Below, in pieces: positions 1 through 8,605 of a stretch of 64,000 bases of DNA (positions are counted from its first letter, which is position 1; every line of letters starts with the position of its first letter). Below the pieces are notes generated by a model. The model did not search any database. It was given only the letters and a program-made list of their open reading frames with translations, and was not told the DNA's origin. The DNA is from Spirosoma taeanense (GTDB taxonomy: Bacteria; Bacteroidota; Bacteroidia; Cytophagales; Spirosomataceae). The DNA lies in assembly GCF_013127955.1 (NCBI RefSeq), contig NZ_CP053435.1, positions 558,001-622,000 of the forward strand, read 5' to 3'. The translations under genes and the position numbers were made by a program.

Positions 1-477
1 TTTGTAGCGACTACCAAGAATCAGCTGTTCAACCGCCACCGAACAGCGGGGTATCAGTGGAACCGTCGACTACCCAAGGATTATTATGACGATGTAGTAG
101 GGGATAAAGGCATTTATTCAACAACGGGCGATCTTTTCCGGTGGTACAGGGCGCTGAACGGTGACTGCCTGCTCCAGAAAAAGACCCTGGCCGAAGCCTT
201 TGTGCCGCGTAGCTTCGAACGAAAGGGGGCTAAAAATTACGGCTACGGCTTTCGGATGATGTTGAATTCGCTCAATCAGCCGGAATACATTTATCACTCC
301 GGCTGGTGGAAGGGTTACAACACGATGTTCTGGTTCAGCCCGAAAGACGAGTACGTAATCATCATGCTGGGAAACCGGTATAACAAGACTGTATATCGAG
401 TTAAAGAGTTAGTAGATGTTCTGGATGGGGGATCAAAGGAGAGTAGTCCTCATGAAGACGCCGAAGTAGAGATATGA
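1..477 (+). CDS. Serine hydrolase, beta-lactamase (class C) family, C-terminal part
   Basis: The reading frame is open from base 1, so the gene starts before the window and about 158 codons are visible. The segment GDKGIYSTTGDLFRWY (about bases 112-159) and the later HSGWWKGYN stretch (near base 295, HSG in place of the KTG box) are typical of the C-terminal half of beta-lactamase-related serine hydrolases and esterases. The SxxK and YxN boxes would lie upstream, outside the window. The protein ends in an acidic tail and is followed directly by a strong terminator. Family assignment is reasonable; the substrate (peptidoglycan peptide, ester or beta-lactam) cannot be told. Confidence 0.75.
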   Translation, partial: FVATTKNQLFNRHRTAGYQWNRRLPKDYYDDVVGDKGIYSTTGDLFRWYRALNGDCLLQKKTLAEAFVPRSFERKGAKNYGYGFRMMLNSLNQPEYIYHSGWWKGYNTMFWFSPKDEYVIIMLGNRYNKTVYRVKELVDVLDGGSKESSPHEDAEVEI

Positions 478-481
478 GTAG

Positions 482-510
482 AGCCGACGGATTAGTCGGC
501 TTTTTCTGTT
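482..510 (+). terminator. Intrinsic terminator of the serine hydrolase gene
   Basis: A 7-bp stem (AGCCGAC / GTCGGCT) with a 6-base loop is followed by a T-rich run (TTTTTCTGTTTT). It starts 5 bases after the stop codon at 477. Confidence 0.8.
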
Positions 511-542
511 TTCAGATACCCATCCCCGGCTGACTCTCCTTT

Positions 543-1466
543 ATGACACGTTCTGTACTGGTTTCTCTCGTTCTAGGCATTGTGTTCACCCAAACCGCTT
601 TTTCACAGGAAGTTCTCAACCTCTGGCCCAACGGAGCTATTCCGAATGCAATTCCGGGCGTAACCCTCACAGAAAAGGCCGAAAAAGGAGCGGACGGTAT
701 TGATCGTATTAGTAACGTATCGGTTCCAACGCTGACCGCTTACGTACCGCCGAAGGACAAGGCCACCGGAGCCGCCGTGATGGTATGCCCTGGCGGAGGT
801 TACTCGATTCTGGCGTCGGGGCACGAAGGAGTTGACATTGCCCGGTGGCTGAATGGTATGGGTATAACCGCGTTTGTGCTGAAGTACCGGCTGCCCGACT
901 CAACAAGCATGAGCAATCAGCAGGAGGTGCCCCTTATGGACGCTATGCAAGGCATGACGCTGATTCGGCAGAACGCCGGACGTTATGGCATTGACCCGAA
1001 CAAAATAGGCGTCATGGGATTCTCGGCGGGTGGTCATCTGGCGTCTACGCTCGCCACGCATTATCACCGCGGCCCCAGAGCCAGCGAACAGGCCAAACCA
1101 AATTTTTCCATTCTACTGTATCCAGTCGTTACGTTCGGGGAGAAGGCGCATGGCGGCTCGCGCGATAAACTGCTGGGTAAACTTAATAAATCGCCCGAAA
1201 TGATCGCCTACTACTCAAATGAGCTGCAGGTGTCGAACCAGACACCCCCTACATTTCTGGTTCATTCGGAAGACGACAAAGCCGTTCCGGTCGAGAACAG
1301 CATCAGTTACTACCTGGCCTGTCTGAAAAATAACGTGCCGGTAGAAATGCACCTGTATCCGACAGGTGGACATGGCTACGGACTGCGTACAGCGAAGTTT
1401 GGCTCACTGAATACGTGGCCCGAGACCTGCCGCGCCTGGCTGGCTTCGCTGGGAGCTGTAAAGTAG
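543..1466 (+). CDS. Exported alpha/beta hydrolase (BD-FAE / acetylxylan esterase-like)
   Basis: The 307-residue protein starts with a signal peptide (about 1-21). It has the alpha/beta-hydrolase layout: an oxyanion-hole motif CPGGGYS at 82-88, a nucleophile elbow GFSAGG with Ser161, Asp245 in HSEDDKAVP, and His277 in TGGHGYG. The combination of PGGGY, GFSAGGHLAS and GGHGYG is that of the BD-FAE/dienelactone-hydrolase-like group often annotated as acetyl esterase or xylanase, which removes acyl groups from plant polysaccharides. No sugar-utilisation genes are adjacent, so the substrate is open. It is transcribed alone, between two hairpin terminators. Confidence 0.85.
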   Translation: MTRSVLVSLVLGIVFTQTAFSQEVLNLWPNGAIPNAIPGVTLTEKAEKGADGIDRISNVSVPTLTAYVPPKDKATGAAVMVCPGGGYSILASGHEGVDIARWLNGMGITAFVLKYRLPDSTSMSNQQEVPLMDAMQGMTLIRQNAGRYGIDPNKIGVMGFSAGGHLASTLATHYHRGPRASEQAKPNFSILLYPVVTFGEKAHGGSRDKLLGKLNKSPEMIAYYSNELQVSNQTPPTFLVHSEDDKAVPVENSISYYLACLKNNVPVEMHLYPTGGHGYGLRTAKFGSLNTWPETCRAWLASLGAVK

Positions 1467-1482
1467 AGGCTTCTTCTTGGAA

Positions 1483-1524
1483 ACGGGCGTGAGCAGCCTT
1501 TATAGCCTGCTCACGCCCGTTTTG
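1483..1524. terminator. Hairpin terminator between convergent genes
   Basis: 14-bp perfect stem (1483-1496 with 1507-1520) and a 10-base loop, followed on the + strand by TTTGATTT. It lies between the esterase (+) and the YceI gene (-) and could stop transcription from both sides; the T-run favours the + strand. Confidence 0.75.
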
Positions 1525-1526
1525 AT

Positions 1527-2093
1527 TTAGTTCTGGATGAACTCAGCGTTGGCGCGGATATTTACCTCATCGCTCACAACTGCAACCGGGATGGTGCCGA
1601 CACCAAAATCACTACGCTTCAGCATGCCCGTAATCTTGAAACCCGCCATTGGCTTCTGAGTCCGTTGATTCTTGCCGATGCCGTTCAGCGTTACATCGAG
1701 TACAACGGGTTTGGTTACACCGTGCATGGTCAAGTTGCCCTCCATGCGGTATTTTTTACCTTCCACTTTTCTGAACGATGTGCTTTTAAAGGTGAGGGTG
1801 GGATATTTGGCAGCGTCGAAGAATTTCTCGCTTTTCAGGTCAGAATCGCGTCGCTCATTCCCGGTGTCAATGCTGTTTACGTCGGCAGTCAGTTCGACGA
1901 CTGCGTCCGAAAAATCGTCTTTAGCCGAGTTAATAGTTGCGTCGAACGTTTTGAAGTTGCCTTCAACATCCGAAAGCATGAGGTGGGTAACTTCGAAACC
2001 AAGTTTGGCATGGGCTTTATCCACCGACCAGGTCTGAGCATAAGTAACCAGACCAGCGAGTACCAGAGCAGCTGAGAGCACAAAACGTTTCAT
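1527..2093 (-). CDS. YceI family protein, secreted
   Basis: 188 residues with a signal peptide (1-19, ending TYAQ) followed by a YceI-like lipocalin fold. Family features are visible: WSVDKAHAKLGFEVTHL at the start, the segment NERRDSDLKSEKFFD, the turn TMHGVTKPV and the RSDFGVG strand near the C-terminus. YceI proteins are periplasmic beta-barrels that bind polyisoprenoid or similar amphiphilic ligands. The upstream gap to the LytTR regulator is about 208 bases and contains that gene's terminator, so this gene has its own promoter. Function beyond the family is unknown. Confidence 0.9.
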   Translation of the reverse strand: MKRFVLSAALVLAGLVTYAQTWSVDKAHAKLGFEVTHLMLSDVEGNFKTFDATINSAKDDFSDAVVELTADVNSIDTGNERRDSDLKSEKFFDAAKYPTLTFKSTSFRKVEGKKYRMEGNLTMHGVTKPVVLDVTLNGIGKNQRTQKPMAGFKITGMLKRSDFGVGTIPVAVVSDEVNIRANAEFIQN

Positions 2094-2250
2094 TGAGAAA
2101 AGAGTTTTGAGTTGAATACAAGAGGTTTACGACGATAAATCTGCTTTATTAACAGGACTATGTCAATATAATCTGGCCGAATGACGGTTTTGCAGTCCTG
2201 AATCGGCGAAATAGCCCTATTAGTGTTAACGTCAGTTCTCCGCATAGCGG

Positions 2251-2280
2251 AAAAGCCTCTACCTAATAGAGATAGAGGCT
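2251..2280 (-). terminator. Terminator of the LytTR regulator gene
   Basis: An 8-bp stem AGCCTCTA / TAGAGGCT (2254-2280 with inner loop) is followed, reading the minus strand, by TTTT. It sits 22 bases past the stop of the response-regulator gene. Confidence 0.7.
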
Positions 2281-2301
2281 TTCTGGTCAAAGAAGAAAGA
2301 A

Positions 2302-3114
2302 TCATTTACCCATCCATTTCTTGAAGTCCATCGCGCGTTCCCGGCTTACCAGAACCTCATCGTCGGGCGTCGGTTTAAGGGTTAATTTGAGCTTGTTATT
2401 AAAATAAGGATGAATCTGCTGGACGGTGTTTATATGGACGATAAACTGGCGGTTAGCCCGGAAAAATTGCGCCGGGTCGAGCATCTTCTCTAAATCGTCG
2501 AGCGTGTAGTCGAGCGAAAACTTCTGATTGCCTACGGTGCGGAACAGGCTAACCCCCTCTTCCGAGTAAAAGTAAGCGATGTCACTTACTTCCACGGGTA
2601 CCCACTGCTGAAGATGTTTAACCAGGAAGCGACGGCGGTAGTCGGTGGGCTGAATGTGCTGGCGAAGCTGCTGCACCAGGGCATCGATATCCATCGCGCC
2701 AAAATCGGCTGAGCGGGGTTCGACTGTTTCGCCGTTGGCTCCTACTTTCGTGCGCCTGTATTTGAACAGGCTGGCTTCCAGCTCCTGGCGCTTGATAGGC
2801 TTGAGCAGATAATCAATGCTGTTGACCTTAAAGGCACGTAAAGCATACTCATCATAGGAAGTCGTGAAAATGACCGGCGCGCTGACCGTTGTCTGCTCGA
2901 ATATTTCGAAACTTTGCCCATCGGCCAGTTCAATATCCATCAGAATCAGATCAGGGGCCGAAGGCTGGTTGGGACCATTGGCATTGAGCCAGGCTACCGA
3001 CGCCCGCACACTGGCTGCTGTTCCCACGATCTTAATGCTTTCGTCGACATCCTGCAACAGTTTAGATAATTTACGGACGGCCAGTTCTTCGTCTTCAATG
3101 ATTAGCACGTTCAT
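2302..3114 (-). CDS. LytTR-family response regulator
   Basis: 270 residues. An N-terminal receiver domain (about 1-125) has the acidic pocket E7/D8, phospho-acceptor Asp60 in LILMDIEL, a Thr in FTTSYDEYA and Lys107 in DYLLKPIK. A C-terminal LytTR DNA-binding domain (about 165-268) contains RRRFLVKHLQQWVPVEVSDI, the FSLDYTLDDLE segment and FRANRQFIVHINTV. Such regulators bind direct repeats upstream of target genes. The likely partner kinase is the LytS-type gene 220 bases upstream on the same strand. Confidence 0.93.
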   Translation of the reverse strand: MNVLIIEDEELAVRKLSKLLQDVDESIKIVGTAASVRASVAWLNANGPNQPSAPDLILMDIELADGQSFEIFEQTTVSAPVIFTTSYDEYALRAFKVNSIDYLLKPIKRQELEASLFKYRRTKVGANGETVEPRSADFGAMDIDALVQQLRQHIQPTDYRRRFLVKHLQQWVPVEVSDIAYFYSEEGVSLFRTVGNQKFSLDYTLDDLEKMLDPAQFFRANRQFIVHINTVQQIHPYFNNKLKLTLKPTPDDEVLVSRERAMDFKKWMGK

Positions 3115-3334
3115 GGCTTCTGAGAGTAGATAAGGAGTTATGGGCTTTTTGTAACGGATATATAGCGTTAGGCTGTCAGCGAAGGGCCTGACAATGGGTT
3201 AATAAAGGTCTGAGTTAGTAGCGTAAAGCGCAACAGATGGGGCGGTGAAACGGCAGTAACATCCCTTGAAGTGTTAGTTCTGACAAATCAGCGATAAGGT
3301 TATCTAAAAAACTGATCATTGTTATACGACCCGT

Positions 3335-4429
3335 TCAGCCGGCTGACGCTTTATTGACAAGCGATGGAAAGACAAGCTGTTCCTTCCGGACTAACGTCAG
3401 GCAAACCTTAAACTGCTGTCCGTCATCTTCAATGAGAGGCCGGGCTAAACCCAGTGCACTAAGGCGAGCGGCCAGAGTGGTTAGTCCGCCCTGTTGCGCC
3501 AGAACAGGCGTTTTTTTGCGCTGGATGCTATTACAAACAATGAGTTTTCCCTCCCGAATCGCAATATGCAGGGTCAGCGGTTGTTCGGTTAGCAGGAGAT
3601 TATGCCGCAGCGCATTTTCAACCAGCGTCTGGAGGGTGAGCGGGGGGATCCACTGATCCATATACCGGTCATCAACGCCAACTTCCCAGTGAAGCGCCTT
3701 GCCAAAGCGTGTATCGAGCAGATAACGGTAGGCAGTCAGAAACGCCATTTCGTCGGCCAAGGTAACGAGTGGTTGCTGGGCCGCCTGAAGCAAATACCGA
3801 TAAACGCTCGACAATTCATCCAGGAACAAACCGGCTTTTTGCCGGTCCTCCGAGATAAGGGCCGAGAGTGAATTGAGCGCATTGAATAGAAAATGCGGAT
3901 TGACCTGGTTTTTCAGGTTGTCAAACTGGCTTTGCAGGCCTGCTTTCTGGACGGCTTCTGATTCCTGAATCGCTTCGCGGTATGTCTGCAGATAATAGCG
4001 TACTTCGTAGACGTTGCCCATAAACAGGGTGCAGACAAAACCAGTCAGCAGACCGGTGATATACACGCCCCTGCTGACCGGAATGAAGGCAGTATTCAGG
4101 ATGTCAATGACATACAGAAAGGCAAGCGAGTGAACCGCCGTAATGAGCAGGTACCCGGCAAGCGTAACAAATACCCGTCGGCGGGTCTGGGCAATGCCAG
4201 CGTATTGCCGCCGAACGTAGAGCAGCCACCGCATAACCACCTCCCACACGACGGCAACGTAAACCATGCCGAAGAGCGACCACCCAAAATACCGTTTCGG
4301 ATTATAGTGGTAGTCTTCGAGATAGAACAGGTTGGCCACTAGAACAACTACCGGAATACCAACCCAACGGAGCCATTTATCGTTAGGGGGTTCCAAGCGT
4401 GAAAACGGTTGAACAAGGCAATGGATCAC
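3335..4429 (-). CDS. LytS-type membrane sensor histidine kinase
   Basis: 364 residues. Four hydrophobic segments (about 22-38, 50-72, 88-112, 121-142) are followed by a short helical linker and the His_kinase domain with the hallmark NPHFLFNALNSLSALI, phospho-acceptor His179. The ATPase part has the N box LQTLVENALRHN; its G boxes are degenerate, as is common in this group. No periplasmic sensor domain is present, so sensing is within or near the membrane. It is paired with the LytTR regulator downstream. The 220-base gap between the two genes shows no obvious terminator. Confidence 0.92.
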   Translation of the reverse strand: MIHCLVQPFSRLEPPNDKWLRWVGIPVVVLVANLFYLEDYHYNPKRYFGWSLFGMVYVAVVWEVVMRWLLYVRRQYAGIAQTRRRVFVTLAGYLLITAVHSLAFLYVIDILNTAFIPVSRGVYITGLLTGFVCTLFMGNVYEVRYYLQTYREAIQESEAVQKAGLQSQFDNLKNQVNPHFLFNALNSLSALISEDRQKAGLFLDELSSVYRYLLQAAQQPLVTLADEMAFLTAYRYLLDTRFGKALHWEVGVDDRYMDQWIPPLTLQTLVENALRHNLLLTEQPLTLHIAIREGKLIVCNSIQRKKTPVLAQQGGLTTLAARLSALGLARPLIEDDGQQFKVCLTLVRKEQLVFPSLVNKASAG

Positions 4430-4497
4430 AAAATACTAAAGTTAATTCGTTATGATTCGCGCAGGAAATCAGTTTCTTAGAATTACTATATAAAAGT

Positions 4498-4532
4498 AAA
4501 AACCCATTTGCCGCTTGAAAATGGCAAATGGG
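4498..4532 (-). terminator. Terminator of the 4582-6233 operon
   Basis: 10-bp perfect stem CCCATTTGCC / GGCAAATGGG (4503-4532), followed on the minus strand by TTTTTACTTTTA. It ends the VOC / exported-protein pair. A second weaker stem (GGAATACA / TGTATTCC, about 4543-4571) lies just before it. Confidence 0.85.
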
Positions 4533-4581
4533 TCGATCAGGCGGAATACAGGGCTGAACTGTTGTATTCCGGCTTGAATTG

Positions 4582-5511
4582 TTAGTGGAGTTCCGCCAGC
4601 CACTGCTGGGCCATTAGTCTGGCTTCGGCAACAGGCTCCTTACCCAAACGGTAAAGAAACTTCCACTCCGCGGGTTTACGCTGATACACCGGGTTGGCAA
4701 ATTCATGCTTATACCCCATAGGCACCAGTCGGGCTTCGAAATCAACAGAGTTGGCGAGTGCGATAAAGTCCTGAAGGCGCTGTTTCAGCAACGGGCGAAA
4801 ATCAGCATGCGCATCAAATTCGGCCTTTTTTCGGCGTTGCTCCGCTAGTCGTTCTTTATCAATTTCGGGTGCCTGACCGGCATGGGCAGCCTCCGCCCGA
4901 TACTGTTGCTTCAGATAAGCCAGATACTGTTTTTTACACTCAGCCGGAGCGAGCGTCAGCATCTTCTTCAGGGCGGTTACGTGGCCTGAATGCGCCGTCC
5001 GCTCGTTGCCGGAAAGCGAAGCCAGTTGCTGCTCTTCTCTGGCCAACTGCGATCGTATAGCCAGTTGCAGTATGGCGGGGTCCATAGCCAAAAACACCTG
5101 ATCCATAGATGCTACCTGCTGGTCAACAGCGGCCTGCTGCATCTTCTGTAGCTGTTGCCGTTCGGCCTGCGTTTCTTCGCGGTACGAATCGTCGTAGGGA
5201 TAAGTTACACGCAAGTCCTGAAGCCACTCCTGCCTGAACTGGGTTGACTCAACGTACAGACGGACTACTTTCCCCAGCGCTCGTACCGTTGCGGCACGGG
5301 ATGACTCCGGAATCCGGCGCGCCATCTGCCGCATAGAACCGCTTGCGTTAAAAAAGAACCACTTTGGCTCTTTCAGGTTCAGGAACACATCCTGCCGGAG
5401 CTTGTCCGAACTGATGCCCAGGTCGGTCATAACGTCGATGGGGCGGGTTGCCATCAGGCAGGGACCAGCGACTACCAGCGCTAATAGCGAAAATCGTGTG
5501 ATCGCTTTCAT
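4582..5511 (-). CDS. Exported protein of unknown function
   Basis: 309 residues, not recognised. An N-terminal signal peptide (about 1-21) is followed by a mostly alpha-helical, Gln/Arg/Ala-rich body. A long probable helix (about 115-245) has many Q, E, K and R and could form coiled coil. The C-terminal part has an aromatic-rich stretch (HEFANPVYQRKPAEW). It overlaps the upstream VOC gene by 4 bases (ATGA at 5508-5511), so the two are translationally coupled and probably function together. No catalytic motif is apparent. Confidence 0.6.
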   Translation of the reverse strand: MKAITRFSLLALVVAGPCLMATRPIDVMTDLGISSDKLRQDVFLNLKEPKWFFFNASGSMRQMARRIPESSRAATVRALGKVVRLYVESTQFRQEWLQDLRVTYPYDDSYREETQAERQQLQKMQQAAVDQQVASMDQVFLAMDPAILQLAIRSQLAREEQQLASLSGNERTAHSGHVTALKKMLTLAPAECKKQYLAYLKQQYRAEAAHAGQAPEIDKERLAEQRRKKAEFDAHADFRPLLKQRLQDFIALANSVDFEARLVPMGYKHEFANPVYQRKPAEWKFLYRLGKEPVAEARLMAQQWLAELH

Positions 5512-6233
5512 AAGGCAGAAAGGGTATAGGGTTTAGGGCGGTTGGGGACCTGATACCCAATGGGCATCTGATTGATATCGTAACCAAGTAAGGTCTGAAG
5601 CTGGCAGCCGGGTGTGCGTTCGAACTTGATCCGGCAGTAGTTGAGCGCGGCCGGCGTGTCGGTGAAGAGCCAGTTACGACCTACTTTCGACAGAATGAGC
5701 AGGCCGTTGTCGTCGCCCATTGCCATGAAATCCGGCAGCTGAACCGATTTGGCGAACGGACCGATACCAAAGCGCTGGATAAGCTGGCGGGCTGTTTCGG
5801 AGACGCATTCGGTGGCAATACCAATCTCGCTGATGCACTGAAACAGATCGCCGAGGGTTAGGTTCGGACTGTCCAGAGACAGGTCATTGCGGGCGATGAA
5901 CTCCAGCAGGTTACCATTGTTATCGTAGAAATAGGTCGATCGGGCCCGCCAGGAAGGAAACTCGGCAATGGTCTGACCCGGTGCCTGGGTATCAATATAG
6001 TCCAGCTGATACCAGTGCATACAAACCTCCAGCGTACCGCTGGGAACATTGATTGCCAGGTGGTAGGGCGCTACCGATTCGGTTACGGCCCGGAACGTCA
6101 GACGGGTCCAGCCTACCTGAAGCGTAAGGTAATCCGAAGACTCGGCGACGATAGGCAGACCCAGTTGCTGCGTATAGAACGCCCGGGTACCTGCCGGGTC
6201 GGCCGTGTAAAGTTCGATGTCGAGGAATCGCAT
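5508..6233 (-). CDS. VOC (glyoxalase/bleomycin-resistance) family protein
   Basis: 241 residues. The N-terminal half (1-115) is a VOC module: FLDIELYTADPAGTRAFYT at the start, a LTFRAV strand, and YFYDNNGNLLEFIAR as the closing strand with the usual G-N-x-L-E-F. The C-terminal half looks like a second, more diverged VOC repeat (IGIATECVSETARQL, GDDNGLLILSKVGR, then PAALNYCRIKFERTP). VOC proteins are metal-dependent isomerases, dioxygenases or binding proteins; the substrate cannot be told. The gene is first in a two-gene operon with the exported unknown protein. Confidence 0.8.
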   Translation of the reverse strand: MRFLDIELYTADPAGTRAFYTQQLGLPIVAESSDYLTLQVGWTRLTFRAVTESVAPYHLAINVPSGTLEVCMHWYQLDYIDTQAPGQTIAEFPSWRARSTYFYDNNGNLLEFIARNDLSLDSPNLTLGDLFQCISEIGIATECVSETARQLIQRFGIGPFAKSVQLPDFMAMGDDNGLLILSKVGRNWLFTDTPAALNYCRIKFERTPGCQLQTLLGYDINQMPIGYQVPNRPKPYTLSAL

Positions 6234-6247
6234 TGGTCAGCGGGGCT

Positions 6248-6751
6248 TTAGATGGCTTTCCAGGTCATCGTGGCTTTGAGCGATACGCCATCCTCAACGA
6301 CCGAAACTTCTACTTTCAGTGTTTTTGCCGAAGCCTCCAGAACATGCCATTCCGAAATGTCCGTTTTGTCTTCGGCATCAATGATGCGCAGGATTTTCGT
6401 CTGCTCGTCATAACTCCAGGTGCCGGCACTGCCCGTTGCAGGTTCATCATCGTCGCAACGAAGTGCGCCGTTATCGCCCGACAGACGACCGCCTTTTTCG
6501 AACACGATCGTGTTGTCTTTATCGCATTCCTGCATGAAGGCCATCAGGTCGGGGTCGACTTTACCGTCGCCATCGAAATCAACGGCTGGACTCATAGTAA
6601 ACGCTGATAAGATCAGTCGTTTGCCCACAAAAGCCTGCGTACCTGTGGTGGCTCCATCAGGTTTGACGATGTCATTGGTTTTTTTGCAAGCCGACGTTGT
6701 CAGCATCATTGCGGCCGTTACGGCCAGGATGAAGGGAGTAAACCGTTTCAT
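6248..6751 (-). CDS. Small lipoprotein with lipocalin-like domain
   Basis: 167 residues. A lipoprotein signal peptide ends in the lipobox TTSAC with Cys22. The mature protein contains DFDGDGKVDPDL (about 58-69), which resembles a Ca-binding DxDGDGxVD loop, and a C-terminal beta-rich part (GTWSYDEQTKILRIID onward) like small lipocalin-like proteins common in Cytophagales. It lies 14 bases upstream of the VOC gene start and could head that operon. Role unknown; probably attached to the inner face of the outer membrane. Confidence 0.65.
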   Translation of the reverse strand: MKRFTPFILAVTAAMMLTTSACKKTNDIVKPDGATTGTQAFVGKRLILSAFTMSPAVDFDGDGKVDPDLMAFMQECDKDNTIVFEKGGRLSGDNGALRCDDDEPATGSAGTWSYDEQTKILRIIDAEDKTDISEWHVLEASAKTLKVEVSVVEDGVSLKATMTWKAI

Positions 6752-6911
6752 TGTCTTGTATTTGTTGGCTAAAAAGAGGTTGGTTCCTGTCGGTAAGCCT
6801 AAATGGCCCGTTGACAGGACAAAAATGGCACGGCGAAGAGGGTAGTATCAATCCTAGAAGGACTGAACTGCATTATTTAGCCAGTGAAGCGGTATAAAAA
6901 GCGACGGGGCG

Positions 6912-8351
6912 TCAGGCAGGCCGGATGAGTTGAATAATCACCTCAAACATCTCCGCCGTTTCTGTAATCTGGATGTCGGGATGATTCAGCAGCTTGTATT
7001 TCTGGGTAATATTTAACAGGCCCTTCTGGGTGGATTGGCTTCGGCTGCCAACTTTACGTTGCAGGTTATTCCGAACCGATAGCCGGGCCGCATCATCGGT
7101 TGCAATGCGAATGCAGAGCGGCCGGTCGGCCGATACAATATTGTGTTTGACGGCGTTTTCCAGCAAGAGCTGAAGGGTCAGGGGCGGCAGCAGATACGAG
7201 GAATACGGGTCGGCAATGGCAATGTCGAGCTGAATTCCTCGATTGTAGCGCGTTTTAAGCAGATGGTAGTAGGACTGGATGAACGTCAACTCTTTAGCCA
7301 ACGTCGTGAGTTCGCGGTCGCTGGACTGCAGCAGATACCGGTAAACACTCGACATTTCATCGACGAACTTCTCTGCCCGGTCCGGCTCGTCGGCAATCAG
7401 CGACGACAGTGAGTTCAGACTGTTAAAAAGAAAATGCGGGCTGATCTGCGACTGTAAGGCCCGCATCTGCATATCAATCATTTCCTGCCGCAGTTGCTGA
7501 ACAGACAACTGGGCCTCAGCCTGCTCACGCCTGCGCTGCTCGCGTTCCCGGGCCAGTTCCTTATCAACCAGAGCCTGCCGAATGGCTTCACGTCGGTGAC
7601 GGTAGGCCAGGCCCAGCGAAAAGAACAGCAGCTCAAAAACAATACCGATGTGCAGATACGTTAAAGGGGCCCGCCAGAAAGGCGTTGGGTCCGGATCGTT
7701 GGCGTTCATCCAGAACAAGGTGAGGAGCATGGCCGTCAGGCCACCCAGCACCAGCAACAGCGAACCCGTGATAAATAACCGCGCCATCAGATCCTGCCGC
7801 TGGTAAATTCGGACAATAATAAAGCCCGATAACACCGTCAGCATCAGCCGGACAGCCGTATGGACGACTTCATGGACAGGTTGTGCCCACAGCTCCGTCG
7901 CGAAGCAGAAGGCAGCTTCAAGCCCTACGTAAGCGCCTAGTGCCACCTGCGCGTAGCGGAGCAGACGTACTAGGTTCGGGTGCTTTTTAGGCAGGCCAAG
8001 GAAAGTTATGGTAAACTCAAAGTAAACGAAGTAGGCCAGCATGGGGCCAATAGTTCGCACAAAATACCAGACATTGTCGGGAAGTTTGAGCGAGCTGGCT
8101 GGATTACGTAGCAGGAAGTAGCCCAGCCAGATGAGCATGTAGACCGTGTATAGACCGTACACGCGTTCGCGGTACCATAGCCACTGCACAATATTGTAGA
8201 GCAGCATGGCAGAAATCATTCCCAGAAACACTAATACCCAGGTCTCGTAGGTCATTCGAGCGAACGTTAGAATCGACAAAGGTACGGACGGGCTGCTCGA
8301 AGTCCATGAGTTTGATTGTGGGAACGGTAAAAGCAGGCATTCAGCCAACAA
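6912..8351 (-). CDS. 7TM sensor histidine kinase (LytS-type, 7TMR-DISM-like)
   Basis: 479 residues from the first in-frame ATG; an ATG at 8255 (residue 33, MTYETWVLVF) is a likely alternative start because the membrane region begins right after it. About seven hydrophobic segments span residues 36-250, in the style of 7TMR-DISM receptors but without the extracellular sugar-binding-like domain. A coiled-coil linker (250-300, REQRRREQAEAQL) leads to His_kinase with SPHFLFNSLNSLSSLI, phospho-acceptor His306, and the N box LQLLLENAVKHN. No response regulator is adjacent; the nearest LytTR gene is 3.8 kb away with its own kinase, so this is an orphan or shares that regulator. Confidence 0.9.
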   Translation of the reverse strand: MLAECLLLPFPQSNSWTSSSPSVPLSILTFARMTYETWVLVFLGMISAMLLYNIVQWLWYRERVYGLYTVYMLIWLGYFLLRNPASSLKLPDNVWYFVRTIGPMLAYFVYFEFTITFLGLPKKHPNLVRLLRYAQVALGAYVGLEAAFCFATELWAQPVHEVVHTAVRLMLTVLSGFIIVRIYQRQDLMARLFITGSLLLVLGGLTAMLLTLFWMNANDPDPTPFWRAPLTYLHIGIVFELLFFSLGLAYRHRREAIRQALVDKELAREREQRRREQAEAQLSVQQLRQEMIDMQMRALQSQISPHFLFNSLNSLSSLIADEPDRAEKFVDEMSSVYRYLLQSSDRELTTLAKELTFIQSYYHLLKTRYNRGIQLDIAIADPYSSYLLPPLTLQLLLENAVKHNIVSADRPLCIRIATDDAARLSVRNNLQRKVGSRSQSTQKGLLNITQKYKLLNHPDIQITETAEMFEVIIQLIRPA

Positions 8352-8399
8352 AAATTTCCGATGGAGTGTATGCTAATCGCTCGAACGGCTGAAAACATC

Positions 8400-8434
8400 G
8401 ATGTCGTATAAACCAGTCTGGTTTATACGACATC
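8400..8434. repeat. 35-base perfect palindrome upstream of the 7TM kinase gene
   Basis: 17-bp perfect arms (GATGTCGTATAAACCAG and its complement) around a single central base. It lies about 50 bases before the kinase start and after the outer-membrane barrel gene. Neither strand has a clear T-run next to it, so it may be an operator-like site or a weak terminator. Confidence 0.75.
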
Positions 8435-8448
8435 TGACAACGAAGAGC

Positions 8449-8568
8449 TTACCGGGCGCTGATGCGCGAAGATGTCAGGCGGATGGGCCGCGTCGCTGGG
8501 GACGCAAAGCCTAAGAGCTGATCCCGTTGCGTGCGAAACACGGTTCGGATGGTGCGAGTTGATTTCAT
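8449..8568 (-). CDS. Possible small basic protein (39 residues)
   Basis: A short ORF with ATG at 8568 and TAA at 8449 lies between the barrel gene and the palindrome. Its product is rich in Arg, Thr and Ser (MKSTRTIRTVFRTQRDQLLG at the start) with no hydrophobic segment. It follows the barrel gene's stop by 37 bases on the same strand. There is no homology that I recognise; it could be a chance ORF. Confidence 0.3.
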   Translation of the reverse strand: MKSTRTIRTVFRTQRDQLLGFASPATRPIRLTSSRISAR

Positions 8569-8605
8569 GGTTGTATATGTTGTTTACGTGTTTACTTAAT
8601 CCTGA

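Noticed and set aside
2090-2305. 71-codon minus-strand ORF between YceI and the LytTR gene
   Set aside because: It crosses the LytTR terminator and has no hydrophobic or domain pattern.
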